This document shows, piece after piece, positions 1-12,543 of a stretch of 64,000 nt of DNA (position 1 is the stretch's first letter; every line of letters begins with the position of its first letter). The notes beneath the pieces were generated by a model that saw only the letters and a list, made by a program, of their open reading frames with translations, had not been told where the DNA came from and did no database searches. The position numbers were made by a program, and so were the translations under genes. This stretch comes from Neocallimastix lanati (nom. inval.) (taxonomy: Eukaryota > Neocallimastigomycota > Neocallimastigomycetes > Neocallimastigales > Neocallimastigaceae). The DNA lies in contig JACVTC010000038.1 in the NCBI GenBank assembly GCA_016946835.1, positions 603,501-667,500 of the forward strand, read 5' to 3'.

Positions 1-542
1 TTATATTATCTTAAATTAATGTTTAAAAAAAATTTTTTTATATTTCTTTATTATATTTTATTTTTTATTTTTATATTTGTTATATATATATTTAAAAATT
101 ATTGATATTATGAATTTATTAACAAAATTTATTTATTCAATAAGTATTAATTTATTATACAATTAAACTTTTTTTTTTTTTTATGCTTTATTTTTACTGC
201 TATAAAATGTATAAATGTTTTTTAATTTATTTTTATTTTAATTAAGGCAATTTGAATTTTTATTTCTTTTAGGCTTTTATTTATTTATCATTAATTTTAA
301 AATTTGGAAATTACTTTTTTTTTTTATTATTATTATTATTTATTTATTTATTATTTATTATATTTAACACAATATAGTTGATATACAATTAATAAATTAA
401 CATTGAACTATTATAAATTATTTTATTTTATTTAATACCATAAAGTGTAGAAGGTAATTATTGTTTTATTGCTTATTTTTTTTTCATCAGTAGTTTAATT
501 ATATTTTATTTATTTTACATTGTCTTTTAATAGAGCTGTATG

Positions 543-584
<42 letters not shown>

Positions 585-739
585 ATAAATAATTTAAATT
601 ACTTTTATAAATATTATTAAATATATTAACAAATATGTTTATTTTATTGGTTATATTTTTCAACTATAAAGAATTAAAGTTTTTTTTAAAAAATAATAAT
701 AAAATTAAAATTAAATTCAAAATTTCAAAAATGACATTG

Positions 740-778
<39 letters not shown>

Positions 779-1697
779 CAGAGAGATAACTATAAAAATT
801 TTACTTTTAAATGAATGAAATACTTTTAAATAATTTAAGGATAATTTCCATTTTTGTTTTTATTTTTATTTTATTTTTTTTTTTTTTAGGTTTTTGGTTT
901 TTGTTTTTTTTTTTAATCAATAAAAAAATAATTAAAATTTTAAATTTTATTAGTTATTAAATATCATTTATTAAAAAGTAATTACTATTAAAATATTTTA
1001 TTGAATATTATCTATATAAATATAAATATATAAATATAAATATAAAATATAAAATATAAATATATGAATATTAAATATATGAATATTATATATATTAATA
1101 TAAATATATATATAATTATAATTTTTTTTTATACTTCAATAATTCTTAATATTTTAATTTTGTTTATCTTTTAATTATTTTTAAATAATAATAAATTACT
1201 TCATAATAATTTTTTTTATTAATTAAAATTTATTATTTTATTATTTAAAATTAACAAATAATTAAATAAATAAATTTCATACATTTACTTTTTATCAATG
1301 TTAAAACTTTTTCTTTCCTTTACATATTCTATATTTTATTTTTTTTTTTTTATTTTTATTTTTTATTTTATTTTATTTTATATAGAAAATTAAACTATTA
1401 AAAAATAAGAATAAAAAAAAGTAAAATAAAAAATAAAATAAAAAAGAATCTGTAATTAAAATTTTAAATAAATGAAACATTAAACAGATAGAATGAAATA
1501 AAATGAAATGAAATAGCTAAATATTAAATAGAAAAAAAAATGGACTGATTAATTATAAAATAATTAAATAATTAAATAATTAAATAATAAATAAATATTA
1601 ATAATTAAATAATTAATTATAATTAATAGAGAATAAAATAAAAAATAATTTTTATTTTTACTTTTTATTTATTAATACTTTATCATCATCAAATAAT

Positions 1698-1728
<31 letters not shown>

Positions 1729-2097
1729 TTATTTATTATTTATTTATTATTTATTATTTATTATTTATTATTTATTTATTATTTATTTATTTATTTCATT
1801 TTTTATCAACTATTATTAAATTTTTTTTATTTTCTTTATCAGTAATTTTCATAATCTGTTAACTAAAAAAGGTCAATTTCAAAAATTTTAAAAATTTGAG
1901 ATAGATAATTCATTTAATATATAATATATTATATTTACTATTCTTATTTATAATTCTAATTAATTATAATATATGGTGATCATATATTATCTATAATTTT
2001 ATTTAATTACTTATCATTTTTTTATTTTTTATCTTTTTTATTTTATTTTATCATCATTAATTATTATTCAATTATTTATTTTTAACACTTTTTATTA
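1..2097. other. Intergenic AT-rich DNA, no gene seen
   Basis: No reading frame beyond low-complexity sequence was found on either strand. The stretch holds two long A homopolymers (about 543-580 and 739-776), short TTTA and AAT runs, and alternating AT. Nothing resembles an exon with splice signals. Confidence 0.8.
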
Positions 2098-4172
2098 TTC
2101 AATTATTTATTATTTATTATTTATTATTTATTATTTATTATTTATTATTTATTATTTATTATTCTATTATTTAATATTTAATAATTATTTATTATTTATT
2201 ATTTATTATTTATTATTTATTATTTATTATTTATTATTTATTATTTATTATTCTATTATTTAATATTTAATAATTATTTATTATTTATTATTTATTATTT
2301 ATTATTTATTATTTATTATTTATTATTTATTATTTATTATTTATTATTTATTATTTATTATTTATTATTCTATTATTTAATATTTAATAATTATTTATTA
2401 TTTATTATTTATTATTTATTATTTATTATTTATTATTTATTATTTATTATTTATTATTCTATTATTTAATATTTAATAATTATTTATTATTTATTATTTA
2501 TTATTTATTATTTATTATTTATTATTTATTATTTATTATTTATTATTTATTATTTATTATTTATTATTTATTATTCTATTATTTAATATTTAATAATTAT
2601 TTATTATTTATTATTTATTATTTATTATTTATTATTTATTATTTATTATTTATTATTTATTATTCTATTATTTAATATTTAATAATTATTTATTATTTAT
2701 TATTTATTATTTATTATTTATTATTTATTATTTATTATTTATTATTTATTATTTATTATTCTATTATTTAATATTTAATAATTATTTATTATTTATTATT
2801 TATTATTTATTATTTATTATTTATTATTTATTATTTATTATTTATTATTTATTATTCTATTATTTAATATTTAATAATTATTTATTATTTATTATTTATT
2901 ATTTATTATTTATTATTTATTATTTATTATTTATTATTTATTATTTATTATTCTATTATTTAATATTTAATAATTATTTATTATTTATTATTTATTATTT
3001 ATTATTTATTATTTATTATTTATTATTTATTATTTATTATTTATTATTTATTATTTATTATTTATTATTTATTATTTATTATTTATTATTTATTATTCTA
3101 TTATTTAATATTTATTATTTATTATTTATTATTTATTATTCTATTATTTAATATTTAATAATTATTTATTATTTATTATTTATTATTTATTATTTATTAT
3201 TTATTATTTATTATTTATTATTTATTATTTATTATTTATTATTTATTATTTATTATTTATTATTCTATTATTTAATATTTAATAATTATTTATTATTTAT
3301 TATTTATTATTTATTATTTATTATTTATTATTTATTATTTATTATTTATTATTTATTATTTATTATTTATTATTTATTATTTATTATTCTATTATTTAAT
3401 ATTTAATAATTATTTATTATTTATTATTTATTATTTATTATTTATTATTTATTATTTATTATTTATTATTTATTATTTATTATTTATTATTTATTATTTA
3501 TTATTCTATTATTTAATATTTATTATTTATTATTTATTATTTATTATTTATTATTTATTATTTATTATTTATTATTTATTATTTATTATTCTATTATTTA
3601 ATATTTAATAATTATTTATTATTTATTATTTATTATTTATTATTTATTATTTATTATTTATTATTTATTATTTATTATTTATTATTCATTTATTTATTAT
3701 TTATTATTTATTATTTATTATTTATTATTTATTATTTATTATTTATTATTTATTATTTATTATTTATTATTTATTATTTATTATTTATTATTTATTATTT
3801 ATTATTTATTATTTATTATTTATTATTTATTATTTATTATTCTATTATTTAATATTTAATAATTATTTATTATTTATTATTTATTATTCATTTATTTTTT
3901 ATTTATTATTTATTATTTATTATTTATTATTATTTATTATTCATTTATTTTTTATTTATTATTTATTATTTATTATTTATTATTATTTATTATTTATTAT
4001 TTATTATTTATTATTTATTATTTATTACTTATTATTTATTATTTATTATTTATTATTTATTTATTTATTATTTATTATTTATTATTTATTATTTATTATT
4101 TATTATTTATTATTTATTATTTATTATTTATTTATTTATTATTTATTATTTATTATTTATTATTTATTCAGT
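2098..4172. repeat. Heptanucleotide (TTATTTA)n satellite with periodic spacer
   Basis: About 2.1 kb is built almost only from the 7-bp unit TTATTTA. At intervals of roughly 90-120 bp the array is broken by a near-identical spacer that reads TTCTATTATTTAATATTT, usually followed by AATAATTATT. Examples start near 2161, 2251, 2369, 2458, 2573, 2662 and 2759. The array therefore has two levels: heptamer repeats inside a higher-order repeat. Towards the right end (about 3890-4170) the spacer is lost and irregular TTTATTTA variants take over. No coding potential is credible; open frames here are repeat artefacts. Confidence 0.95.
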
Positions 4173-5346
4173 TATTTAGTATTTAATGATTTATCTCATA
4201 TTTTAATTTAAAATTGTAAAAAATAATAATATTCAACATATTTATTTTAATGTTATCTTTTTACTTTTCTAATTTGTAATAATGATAATATACAATAAAA
4301 TAGAAATATAAAACATTAATAAAATGAAATATATTCTAATATATATAAATTAATATATTAATATTATTTATAATTTAATTTTTATCTAAATCATAATAAT
4401 AATAATAATAATAATAAATGATTAATAAATAAAATTTTTTTTTAAAACTTTTAATTTTATTTTTATTATGAATTAAAATTTTTGAATTTTTGAATGCTGA
4501 ATAGATTAAAATAATAATAAATAATAATAATAATAAATAATAAGTAAATATTTAAATAATTAAATAATTAAATAATTAATAAATAATAATCCTAAATAAA
4601 ATTAAATATTTTTATTTAGTCCATTTCAAAAGAAATTAAAGAAACGAATTAATTAATAAATTAAAAAAAAAATGAAAATGTAAAGTTTAAAAAAATTTAA
4701 AATTTTCAAATTTTTTTTAAAGGGATTGAATAGTAACCAACAAAAAAAAAAAATTAAAAAGTTCTTTTTTTTTATCAGTCAAATATATCTTTTATTTTTA
4801 TTTTTATTATTTTTTTCTATTTTTTTTATTAAAAGATTTATAAGAATAATTTTTTTTTTTATATATTTATTCTTAAATTTAAAATGTTAAAAAAAAAAAA
4901 AAAGTAAAAAAAAAAAAGTATATATATATATGTAGTAATATGTAGTAAACTTATATTTATAAATAATTATTTATTAAAAAAAAAAAAAAAAAATTTACCA
5001 TTGTCTTTTTCTTTTATTCTGAAATCTAAAATAATTATTTTTATTTTTATTAATTATTCTTATTAATTATTATTATTTTTTTTAATAATTCTATTTAAGA
5101 TTATGAAGTTCTCTATTTAAATATTAAAATCTATAAATGAATATCAATTTTTTTTTTTTTTTAATGACTATTTCATTCCTTATGCAAAAGATATTTTATT
5201 CGTTATTACTAAATTTCTTTTTTCTTTATATATTTTTAAATTAATATATATAAAAGTTAAAAATTAAGCATTTTTTTTAAAAAAAAAAAAAAAGAAAAAA
5301 AAATAGTCAAATTATTTTATTTTGTTGTCTCTATTCATTTATTTAA

Positions 5347-5381
<35 letters not shown>

Positions 5382-5737
5382 TATTGATTATTATTTTTTT
5401 TTTGTTTATTTCAACTTTTATAGGCTGAAGTTCAATTTTGGTATTTCCTTGGATAGGTTTTATATTATAAGGTTTATTTTTTAAAGATTTTATTGAAAGT
5501 AAAATATAAATATAGGTTATATCAATAATATAAATAAATATGATGGCAATAATATTTATCCTCTTTTGATTATATTTACACTGTAAATATTTTTAAAGTA
5601 TAAAATTAAAACTTATATAAATTTTTCTTAATTCTTCATTAAATTATATTATTTATATAGCTTTAAACAATATTAAAATAAAATTCACAATATTATTATT
5701 TGAATCGTATTTAAAAATTTTTCATAAAATTTTTTGA
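4173..5737. other. Intergenic AT-rich DNA, no gene seen
   Basis: The stretch holds AT-rich sequence with short AAT and ATT runs and A or T homopolymers. No frame, splice pattern or RNA gene was recognised. Confidence 0.75.
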
Positions 5738-5739
5738 GT

Positions 5740-5960
5740 GTGGGGCATTTCGCCAGGTTGCATTTCGCCAAATTTGAAAATTATTAAATAAATAAATAAA
5801 TCAATAAATAAAATTAAATATTATTAATATCGAATAAAAACAATTTTAAAAAAAAGTTATTTTGAATTAATATTTATTTATTTATTTATTTATTTATATT
5901 AATACTCCACTTGTCGAAATGCAACCTGGCGAAATGTAATTTGGGGAAATGTAACTCTCC
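5740..5960. mobile_element. Foldback (MITE-like) inverted-repeat element
   Basis: A perfect 22-bp inverted repeat lies at 5746-5767 and 5915-5936; its core is CGCCAGGTTGCATTTCG and the reverse complement. The arms are built from a 15-bp iterated unit close to TTGCATTTCGCCAAA: two copies on the left, three (inverted) on the right. The 147-bp loop is itself partly self-complementary, with AAAT runs on the left and ATTT runs on the right, so the whole element can fold into one imperfect hairpin. It is far richer in G+C than its flanks. There is no ORF, which fits a non-autonomous foldback element. I see no clear target-site duplication. Confidence 0.7.
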
Positions 5961-6879
5961 CAAATTTTTTTTCTTTTTTCCTTATATACAGGGTTAGAAT
6001 AGCACTTTTAATTTGATAAATTTGTTAGGTTAGGCTATTTAATTATATTATGAATTTTTTGATATGTAATATGATTTTTATATATAATAATAATAATAAT
6101 ATAACTTATTATAATATAAAATTATAAATTGTTTTTCCTTTTTTGGAATAGGAAAAATTTATTTTGATTTAAAGTAAGCTTTAAAGAAAAAAAAAAGAAA
6201 TAAGAATTAAGAATTTCTCTTGTATATTTTAAAATATTAAAAACATTATATTAATATTACAACACAATAATTTATATATAATAATATTAAAATTTAATAA
6301 AAATAATATAGGGAGTAAATAATTAAGCATTTGACTAATTAATAATGTTATTAATGTTCATAACAGTTAATTAATAACTTAAAATAATAATAAATATTAA
6401 TATTTAGAAAAATATTTAGTAGTAATAATTAATAATTAAAAAGATTTTTATAATAAATATAATATTTAAAAAAAAAATTTAATGGTAAATAAAATAATTA
6501 ATACATTAATAATTTAATAATAATATTTGATAATAATAATATATATACATATAATATATTTATATATTCAGGAGACTTTTTTTTTTTTTTTTTTATTTCA
6601 TTCCTTAAAATTAATTAAATTGAATAATAAAAAAAAAAATAAAAAAAAAAAAAATAAAAAAAAAAAAAATAAAAAAAAAAAAAAATAAAAAAAAAAAATA
6701 AAAAATAAAAAAATAAAAAATAAAAATTATTTGTTCAATTAAAACATAATAATATGTTTTAAAAATAGTAACATGAAATAAAATAAAATAAAATAAAAAA
6801 AATTAATATTCATAAAAATAAAAATGGATAAATAAATTTATAAAAAAAAAAAAAAAAAGTTCCTATACAACGAACCTTA
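5961..6879. other. Intergenic AT-rich DNA, no gene seen
   Basis: The stretch contains an A-rich block of AAAAAT-type runs (about 6628-6727) and AATAAT sequence. No coding or RNA signal was recognised. Confidence 0.7.
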
Positions 6880-7135
6880 TTTTCTTATGGGTTAGGGTTT
6901 GAATTGACTATCTGAAAAGAAACTATGGTTTTCTCCTTCAGAGGCATTTGGCCCTGCTAGCCTGTCTTAATTGCATTTTCAGTCTTAACTATATTTTCAG
7001 TGTTGACGCTCCTGGTTTTTTCGTTTTCGCTTATACCGTCGGAATAGCAATCTACTCCACTACTTGTTAAGCTTGTCAAGTACTAGTCTAAGACACACAT
7101 AATATAATTTCTTGTAAAGAGAGAGAGCCCCTCAG
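6880..7135 (-). other. GC-richer island, possible decayed coding sequence
   Basis: This 250-bp stretch has clearly more G+C than its surroundings. On the minus strand, from about 7090 to 6960, one frame stays open for about 40 codons with a mixed, protein-like composition (it includes the string ENEKTRSVNTENIVKTENA) and then meets stop codons. No start codon or splice structure supports an intact gene, and I do not recognise the product. The sequence also contains GGGTTAGGGTTT at about 6889. It is best read as a relic or an unrecognised non-coding element. Confidence 0.3.
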
Positions 7136-7178
7136 CAAATCGTACTAAAGAATGACGGTTTTTTTTTTTTTTTTTTTT

Positions 7179-7220
7179 GAATAATCCCCAGAAATGATTT
7201 GGTGCTTAAACAAAACATCC

Positions 7221-7255
<35 letters not shown>

Positions 7256-7508
7256 GAATAATCCCCAGAAATGATTTGGTGCTTAAACAAAACATCCCAT
7301 TTCCTTTTTTTTTTTTTTTTTTTTGAATAATCCCCAGAAATGATTTGGTGCTTAAACAAAACATCCCATTTCCTTTTTTTTTTTTTTTTTGAATAATCCC
7401 CAGAAATGATTTGGTGCTTAAACAAAACATCCCATTTACTTTTTTTTTTTTTTTTTTTTTTGAATAATCCCCAGAAATGATTTGGTGCTTAAACAAAACA
7501 TCCCATTT

Positions 7509-7544
<36 letters not shown>
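7179..7544. repeat. Minisatellite of five 49-bp cores separated by poly-T
   Basis: Five near-identical cores start at about 7179, 7256, 7325, 7391 and 7462. Each begins GAATAATCCCCAGAAATGAT and ends CATCCCATTTMC, where M is A or C. The cores are separated by pure T runs of variable length (about 17-29 bases), giving periods of 66-77 bp, and the last copy runs into about 33 Ts. Core conservation is almost complete, so amplification is recent, while the T spacers vary. Minus-strand frames of about 90-97 codons across it are products of the repeat and are not proposed as genes. Confidence 0.95.
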
Positions 7545-7550
<6 letters not shown>

Positions 7551-7917
7551 AAATCAATAATGTTTGCATCTTTTCCACCAAGAAAGAAGTTATATAGTAG
7601 GTAATCATGCCACATATCTATTTACAAACTCCGTTATTCAGAAAATTACTAATATTAACACGGTTTATCACTAATTGATCAAATTATTCCACTACATTAT
7701 TAGTAACGATACTATGATTTTCACTATCACTAATATTAGTATACCTATTTTTTCTCCTTCACTAATTCTACTATTATTAACATTATTATTTCTATTGTTA
7801 TTATTATTTATTAATATAATATACTTACTATCATTAGAATCTGTTACGTGATTCCATACTATTCATATCTGTGAAAATAGTGTTTTGCGTTACTATTTAA
7901 TATTGGATAATATTTAG

Positions 7918-7955
<38 letters not shown>

Positions 7956-8030
7956 AATTTTTTCATAAAGAAAGAATTTCAAATTTCGTTAAATAAAAAA
8001 AAAAACTTTTTTTTTCGATATCATTCAAAA
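7545..8030 (-). other. Low-AT patch with broken Asn-rich frames
   Basis: About 7550-7870 is less AT-rich than its flanks. On the minus strand it shows short Asn/Ser-rich frames that change register and are cut by stops, for example one reading NNNNNRNNNVNNSRISEGEK. This resembles the Asn-rich linkers of real genes in this window, but there is no continuous frame. A decayed exon is possible. An A homopolymer follows at 7923-7953. Confidence 0.25.
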
Positions 8031-8152
8031 ATTCACCGGAAAAGATATAAGACATTTTTTTTTTTTAGAAAAATCACACACAATGTTTCAATCGAGGATT
8101 ACTATTATTATTATTATCATCATTATTATTATTATTATTTTTTTTTATTTTA

Positions 8153-8183
<31 letters not shown>

Positions 8184-8600
8184 TTATTTTATTTTTTTTT
8201 ATTTTTTTTTTTTTTTGGCCATAATAACAACAAGGATTAAAGAATTACCATTTTTTTTTTTTTATTTTTTTTTATTTTATTTTTTTTTTTATGGACAGTC
8301 GTCGTTATCAACCCTATTGGTGGGTTTTGGTAGCTTTGGCAAGGTAAATAATAGAGGAACATTAAATTTATATCATCCATAGCCCACATTTTGGTATGAA
8401 GTTACCCATCAGGAAGGCAATGCTTAAATTTAGGATACTTTTTTTTTTTTTTAAAAAAAAAAATAAATTTAAAAAAAGAAAAAAACTAGAGACTACCTAT
8501 AAAGTTCAACTACCTACAGAGTTCAACTTTATAAGCCTTTGCCTTGATTGATGGTCAGGTCTTAACCCATATTTCTATCCCAAGTAAAAAAAAAAAAAAA
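8031..8600 (+). other. Possible fragmented coding relic between poly-T tracts
   Basis: Islands at about 8285-8430 and 8480-8590 are GC-richer and interrupted by T/A homopolymers. The plus strand offers short protein-like strings (LLVGFGSFGKVNNRGTLNLY, then WYEVTHQEGNA after a stop; ETTYKVQLPTEFNFISLCLD before a stop). An imperfect 17-bp tandem duplication (CTACCTATAAAGTTCAA / CTACCTACAGAGTTCAA) is visible near 8495-8530. No intact gene can be assembled. Confidence 0.25.
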
Positions 8601-8626
8601 ATGAAAGTTTACCACTGTATTTATTT

Positions 8627-8700
8627 ATTTATTTATTTTTTTTTAATTATATTAATAATTAATTATAAATTTTTATTTTATTTTATTTTATTTGTATTTT

Positions 8701-8743
<43 letters not shown>

Positions 8744-8974
8744 TAATATTAATAATAATAAATATATAGGAAAGGTAGAATTTCAATTTTAATTATTGAT
8801 TAACATATAAATAAAACGAACGAACGAACGAACAAACGAAAAAAGAAAGCAAAAAAAAAAAAAAAAAAATACATTCGTTATAAATTATAAAATATAATTC
8901 TGGTTAGTCCATAAAATTTTTTTTTTTTTTTTTATTCTTCTAAAAATAATTAAATTAATTGCTAAATTAATTAC

Positions 8975-9037
<63 letters not shown>

Positions 9038-9105
9038 AATGTTTTTTTTTTTTTTTTTTTAATTATAATAATATTTAATTATAAAATTTTATTTTATTTT
9101 ATTTT

Positions 9106-9155
<50 letters not shown>

Positions 9156-9208
9156 ATATTAATAATTATAAATTTTTATTTTATTTTATTTTATTTTATT
9201 TGTATTTT

Positions 9209-9250
<42 letters not shown>

Positions 9251-9484
9251 TAATATTAATAATAATAAATATATAGGAAAGGTAGAATTTCAATTTTAAT
9301 TATTGATTAACATATAAATAAAACGAACGAACGAACGAACAAACGAAAAAAAGAAAGCAAAAAAAAAAAAAAAAAAAAATACATTCGTTATAAATTATAA
9401 AATATAATTCTGGTTAGTCCATAAAATTTTTTTTTTTTTTTTTATTCTTCTAAAAATAATTAAATTAATTGTTAAATTAATTAC

Positions 9485-9583
<99 letters not shown>

Positions 9584-9597
9584 ATTTATTATAAAAT

Positions 9598-9600
<3 letters not shown>
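8627..9600. repeat. Tandem segmental duplication, offset 507 bp
   Basis: Two direct copies of about 450 bp follow one another. Each has a T-rich block, then AATATATAGGAAAGGTAGAA (8762-8781 and 9269-9288, offset 507 bp), then an (ACGA)n tetranucleotide, an A homopolymer, TAATTCTGGTTAGTCCATAA, a T run, and a long (AAAT)n array. The AAAT array is about 62 bp in copy 1 and about 100 bp in copy 2. Outside the simple repeats the copies are nearly identical, so the duplication is recent. A third, partial copy with TATGGTTAGTCCATAAAATT lies near 9703-9724. No gene is carried by the unit. Confidence 0.9.
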
Positions 9601-9647
<47 letters not shown>

Positions 9648-9960
9648 TAATTATACTTAATTATTAATTATAAAATTTATTTTATTATAAATATAAAATA
9701 TAATTATGGTTAGTCCATAAAATTTTTTTTTTTTTAACGACAGCAAACTTGTTTCATCCTTATTAATTAAATATATGATAAAATACATATAATAAAAAAA
9801 AAAAAAAAAAAAAGAAAACATAAAATAAAATAAAATAATGGTATAATATATTCTACTTTCATTTAATTAAATTAATATCTGTTAGACTTCATAAGGACTT
9901 TATAATATTGTAGTATAGTATAATAATTAATTTTTTGACTTCACAATGTTAATCATAATT

Positions 9961-10490
9961 TTAAGATATAAAATTATGATCTTCATTGGTTACGCTAGCC
10001 TTGCTGGCCTGTACCTGTGCCGGTCTTACTGTTTCTTCATCATTGATGACGCGCTTGGTAGTAGTGGTAGTAGTACGATTTTGATTTGAACCTATTGAAC
10101 AAAGAACCATTGCTGGCCAATAACAATTAGGTATAATCGATTGATTGATTGATTGAAGAAGAGTCGCAGTGACCACCAAGAATGGGAGTATCAGAGTAAG
10201 CACCTGATTTCATCGGATACTTAAAATAAGATCCTTCCATTCCCTTGTACTGTTATTAATACTTCTTCCCCCATGAAGGAAATTAAACACTTTTTTTTCA
10301 CACACATACACACTAGAATCAACATACACATTATTTTCAAAACTATTACTAACATTACTAATAATATCTATTACTAATATTACTATTACTATTATTACTA
10401 TACCTATTATTACGATTACTATAATTACGATTACTATTATTAATGTTGCTATTATCATTATTACTATTAACGATAATCATTTGTTAGGTT
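9961..10490 (-). pseudogene. Probable decayed gene of unknown function
   Basis: On the minus strand two frames, 10458-10213 and 10209-9961, lie in the same register and are separated by a single TGA at 10210-10212. Together they would give about 160 codons of mixed composition, including CEKKVFNFLHGGRSINNS, a hydrophobic stretch (LTLILPFLVVTATLL) and a Thr run followed by KRVINDEETVRPAQVQAS. In another register, 10490-10370 encodes an Asn/Ser/Arg-rich stretch that then breaks. The mixture of protein-like composition, an in-frame stop and an apparent frameshift suggests a pseudogene. An intron covering the TGA cannot be excluded. I do not recognise the family. Confidence 0.4.
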
Positions 10491-10499
10491 GCCACGGTT

Positions 10500-11155
10500 A
10501 AAATCATTATATATAAAAATAAAATTTTATCATTGACTTTACTACGAATATTCATAAAAATAAAAAACAAAACAAAAAACAAAACAAAAAAAAAACAAAA
10601 ACAAAAAAACATCTATAATACAAAAAAAAAAAAAAAAAATAAAAAAATAAAATAGAATAATATAATATAATTTAATATTAATAATTTATAATTTAATTAT
10701 TTTTTAAAATATATATATATATATATTTTTTTTTTTAATTTTTATTTTTATTTTTATAATTATTTTTTTTTTTATTCTATTATCTTTATTTAAAAATATT
10801 TATATTATTATTATTATTAGTATTATTATTTTTATTTTATTTTATTATTATTATTATAATAATTTTTCAAATTTTTTTTTTCTTCAATTAATTATTATTA
10901 TTATTATTAATTGTAACTATCAGTTTCTTATCTTTCTTTTTTTTTTTTTTTTTTATTTTTTTTTTTATTATATTTATTTGCAAAAAAATTTTTTTTTTAT
11001 TTATTTTTTTTTTTTTTTTTATTTTAATTATGATGATGAAGTTTTATAAAATATTATATCATATATAATTAAATATTATTTTGTTTAAATATATAATTTA
11101 ATTTTTTTTTTTTTTCAATTAAATATTAGTATTTATTAATTTAATATTCCTAAAT

Positions 11156-11188
<33 letters not shown>

Positions 11189-11211
11189 GTTAAACTTCAA
11201 TTCATTCAAAT
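10500..11211. other. Intergenic AT-rich DNA 3' of CCT8
   Basis: AT-rich sequence with AAAAC runs (about 10560-10610) and T homopolymers. A T run at about 11158-11186 on the plus strand is an A run roughly 25 nt after the CCT8 stop on the coding strand. No gene was seen. Confidence 0.7.
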
Positions 11212-12504
11212 CTAATCATCAATATGTTGTTGTGGTGGTGGTAACTTTGGACCACCAGCTGGTTTACTCATAATAATTTGATCAACACTAAGAACTGTAA
11301 TGACAGCATCAGTAGCTAATTTTAAGGCATTGTACTTAATTGGTAAACTATCAACAATACCTGCCTTAGTAGCATCAATGACACCATTTTTATCACTTTC
11401 AATATCAACACCAGCACTTATTTCACCTTTTTGGTGAGCAGAGTAAAGATTTGAAAGAACTTCAGTACTGTCCATACCAGCATTTTCAGCTAAAGTAATT
11501 GGAATAACTTCAAAGGCTTCAGCAAACTTCTTAATAGCATATTGATTAAGACCTGGAGTCTTTTCACCGAATTCCATTAAACGTCTAGAAATTTCAATTT
11601 CTGTAGCACCAGCACCTGGAACGTAACGACCATCCTTAACAAGAGCCTTAACTGTGTTAACACCATCATCAATAGAACGTTCAACATCATCAAGCATATT
11701 GGTTGTACCACCACGAATAACAATAGTTGAAGTTTTGGTACTTTCTTTATCTTGACGGAAGACAGTACAACGGTCACTTCCGATTTCAACAGTTTCAACA
11801 ACATCACAGTAACCAAGTTCTTCAGCCATTGGTTTACCTAATCTAGCTAATGGAGTAGCACCAATAACACGACATAAACGACGTAAATCAAATTTAGATA
11901 AAACCTTAATAACTAATAATCCCATACGGTTAAGGAAGTGTAAAGCCATATCTCCAATACCGGAACCGGTAACGACAACCTTAGCACCAGAATCAGCAAT
12001 TTCTTTGAAAATTTTTTCAATTTGAGCTTCTTCACCCTTACTAAAGTTTAACATTTCATCAGCATTATGAATTAAGACAGTACCCTTAGTTTCAGTTTGA
12101 GAAATATCTAATGGGCAAGAGAAAACAGCAACCTTAGCATCAGTAGCCTTAGTAACTGTACCTTCTGGTTGTCTACCGAATACCATACCCTTAACAACCT
12201 TAGTGTCATTAATGGAACCACCTAAAATTTTAACAACTCTAACACTGTCAACGTTGAAGTTAGCTGGATTTTCTGGCATAACTTCAAGAGCAGCTTCAGC
12301 AACTAATGGTGCTAATAAATCTTCATAACCATACTAATTGATAAAATTGATTAATAACATATTATTATTATTATTATTTATTTATTTTATTTATTTTTAT
12401 GTTCATTTGTTATTTGAAATAAATGAAATAACGATTTGATTTTAATATATATATATATGAATATAAAAAATAACAATAATTGTGAAAATAGTTAATATAT
12501 ATAT

Positions 12505-12543
<39 letters not shown>

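Noticed and set aside
6889-6900. Interstitial telomere from GGGTTAGGGTTT
   Set aside because: There are only about two units and no further repeats nearby; too short to call.
7132-7496. Minus-strand frames of 90-97 codons with Lys runs
   Set aside because: They read through the minisatellite and its poly-A spacers; the repeated peptide changes register with spacer length.
8300-8345. A protein kinase from VGFGSFGKV
   Set aside because: There is no following lysine, HRD or DFG motif, and a stop codon comes 12 residues later.
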